Below, in pieces: positions 63,323 through 64,000 of a stretch of DNA of 64,000 nucleotides. The stretch is from Paenibacillus sp. FSL H7-0326 (GTDB lineage Bacteria > Bacillota > Bacilli > Paenibacillales > Paenibacillaceae), in assembly GCF_001955535.1 (NCBI RefSeq), contig NZ_MPVN01000002.1:186001-250000 (forward strand). The letters are read 5' to 3'. Each line of letters starts with the position of its first letter. Position 1 is the stretch's first letter. The translations under genes were made by a program, and so were the position numbers. The notes below the pieces were generated by a model. The model was not told the DNA's origin. It saw nothing but the letters and a program-made list of their open reading frames with translations, and did not search any database.

Positions 63323-64000
63323 TTGTCATCTAGAATTGTTGTCAAGATCGGCAGCAGCTCGCTCACTACGGATTCCGGATCACTGAATCACGAGGCCGTG
63401 TCGTTTTACGCCTCCGAAATTGCGGCTCTCCATCAAGCCGGGCATGAAGTCCTGCTGGTCACTTCAGGGGCTGTAGCTGCAGGATTTGGACATATCGGCT
63501 ACGAGACCAGGCCTAAGCTGCTTCATGAGAAGCAAGCCGCGGCTGCTGTAGGTCAAGCACTGCTTATGCAGGCATATCAGCAGGCTTTTGCGCATCACCA
63601 CATCAAAACAGCGCAGATCTTGCTTACACGCACAGATTTTACGAATCGGAAGCGAATGGGTAACGCCGGAATGACCATCGATGAGCTCCTCAAACAGAAT
63701 GTGATTCCGGTTATTAATGAGAATGACACCGTCTCTGTCGACGAGCTCAAATTCGGGGATAATGACATGCTGTCTGCCCTGGTTGCAGGCTTAACCAAAG
63801 CCAAGAAACTGATCATATTAACCGATACGGACGGATTATACACAGCAGATCCAAGATATCATGCGGATGCGAAGCATTATGATCGCATTGATGAAATAAC
63901 GGATGAAATTTACGAGGTGGCCGGAGGAAGCGGTTCTCTGGTAGGCACTGGAGGGATGCGTTCCAAAGTAGATGCAGCCAAAGTCGCTACTCGAGGCGGT
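63323..64000 (+). CDS. proB: Glutamate 5-kinase ProB (3' part beyond window)
   Basis: First 226 residues of the enzyme that phosphorylates glutamate for proline synthesis; the frame is open to base 64000. Amino-acid-kinase motifs are intact: VVKIGSSSLTT, VTSGAVAAG, VINENDTVS, FGDNDMLSALVA and LTDTDGLYTADPR. The start is TTG at 63323, since an in-frame TGA lies at 63314 and no ATG is in frame; AAAGGA is about 12 nt upstream. Controlled by the proline T-box. proA is expected next. Confidence 0.93.
   Translation, partial: MSSRIVVKIGSSSLTTDSGSLNHEAVSFYASEIAALHQAGHEVLLVTSGAVAAGFGHIGYETRPKLLHEKQAAAAVGQALLMQAYQQAFAHHHIKTAQILLTRTDFTNRKRMGNAGMTIDELLKQNVIPVINENDTVSVDELKFGDNDMLSALVAGLTKAKKLIILTDTDGLYTADPRYHADAKHYDRIDEITDEIYEVAGGSGSLVGTGGMRSKVDAAKVATRGG

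Noticed and set aside
1..64000. Insertion sequences, prophage, integrase attachment sites, tRNA or rRNA genes
   Set aside because: No transposase, integrase or phage structural motif, and no tRNA-like cloverleaf or rRNA sequence was seen.

Overview
The window looks like a chromosomal segment of a spore-forming, Gram-positive Paenibacillus-type bacterium (Bacillales). The evidence is a CotE-type outer spore-coat morphogenetic gene upstream of mutS-mutL as in Bacillus, an S-layer-homology protein, a tandem dynamin-like GTPase (DynA type), a proline T-box leader before proB, strong AGGAGG ribosome binding sites, many TTG and GTG starts, and a GerMN lipoprotein. I see no tRNA, rRNA, CRISPR array, prophage or insertion sequence, so this is mostly core chromosome with a few lineage-specific genes.

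Layout. 1-11.5 kb (all minus strand): the 5' part of a penicillin-binding protein 1A gene, hfq, miaA, an RsmJ-like methyltransferase, mutL, mutS, a COOH-NH2 amidoligase-like gene and cotE. 11.6-17.1 kb: an aromatic-acid exporter-type membrane protein, a three-gene ABC importer and an M32 carboxypeptidase. 17.2-19.8 kb (plus strand): an HesB-like protein, a beta-carbonic anhydrase, a PadR regulator, a Gly-rich membrane protein and a DUF2653-type protein. 19.9-26.6 kb is the accessory-looking stretch: a YyaL-like protein without its thioredoxin domain, an AT-rich gap, an unknown helical protein, a YeiL-like Crp regulator divergent from an HpaB-type flavin monooxygenase, an unknown 243-residue protein and a flavodoxin behind a clear Fur box. 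26.6-31.6 kb: a membrane-anchored winged-helix candidate, RNA-modification enzymes, and a MarR/MFS efflux pair plus a second MarR gene. 31.8-46.1 kb: parC and parE, a GDSL hydrolase with an ABC-2 transporter, a CAP-domain protein, GNAT acetyltransferase, purT and a heterodimeric ABC exporter. 46.4-59.3 kb: dynA, a small unknown gene, nth, an SLH protein, a GerMN lipoprotein, an N-acetylmuramoyl-L-alanine amidase, leuD and leuC, and a DUF3889 protein. 59.4-64 kb: a LysR regulator, two small ORF candidates, an omega-amidase divergent from an aminotransferase, then a T-box leader and the start of proB.

Three signals are not explained by ordinary gene annotation. (1) About 470 bp in the middle of dynA (48004-48476) is GC-rich and consists almost wholly of 13 back-to-back inverted repeats with 7-16 bp arms, running from the variable linker through the conserved P-loop codons of the second GTPase domain. 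A similar 12-bp palindrome lies in the signal-peptide region of the SLH gene. (2) A family of small palindromic elements sharing AATCMATTTCATAA-like arms lies downstream of at least four genes. (3) An amidoligase-like gene lies between cotE and mutS, only 35 bp beyond cotE's terminator.

Functional groupings: DNA repair and topology (mutS, mutL, nth, parC, parE), RNA modification and regulation (miaA, hfq, RluA-type and RlmI-type enzymes), envelope (PBP1A, amidase, SLH, GerMN, CAP, DynA), and amino-acid metabolism (leuCD, omega-amidase and aminotransferase, proB). Functions are read from motifs and remembered family features only; no database search was possible.
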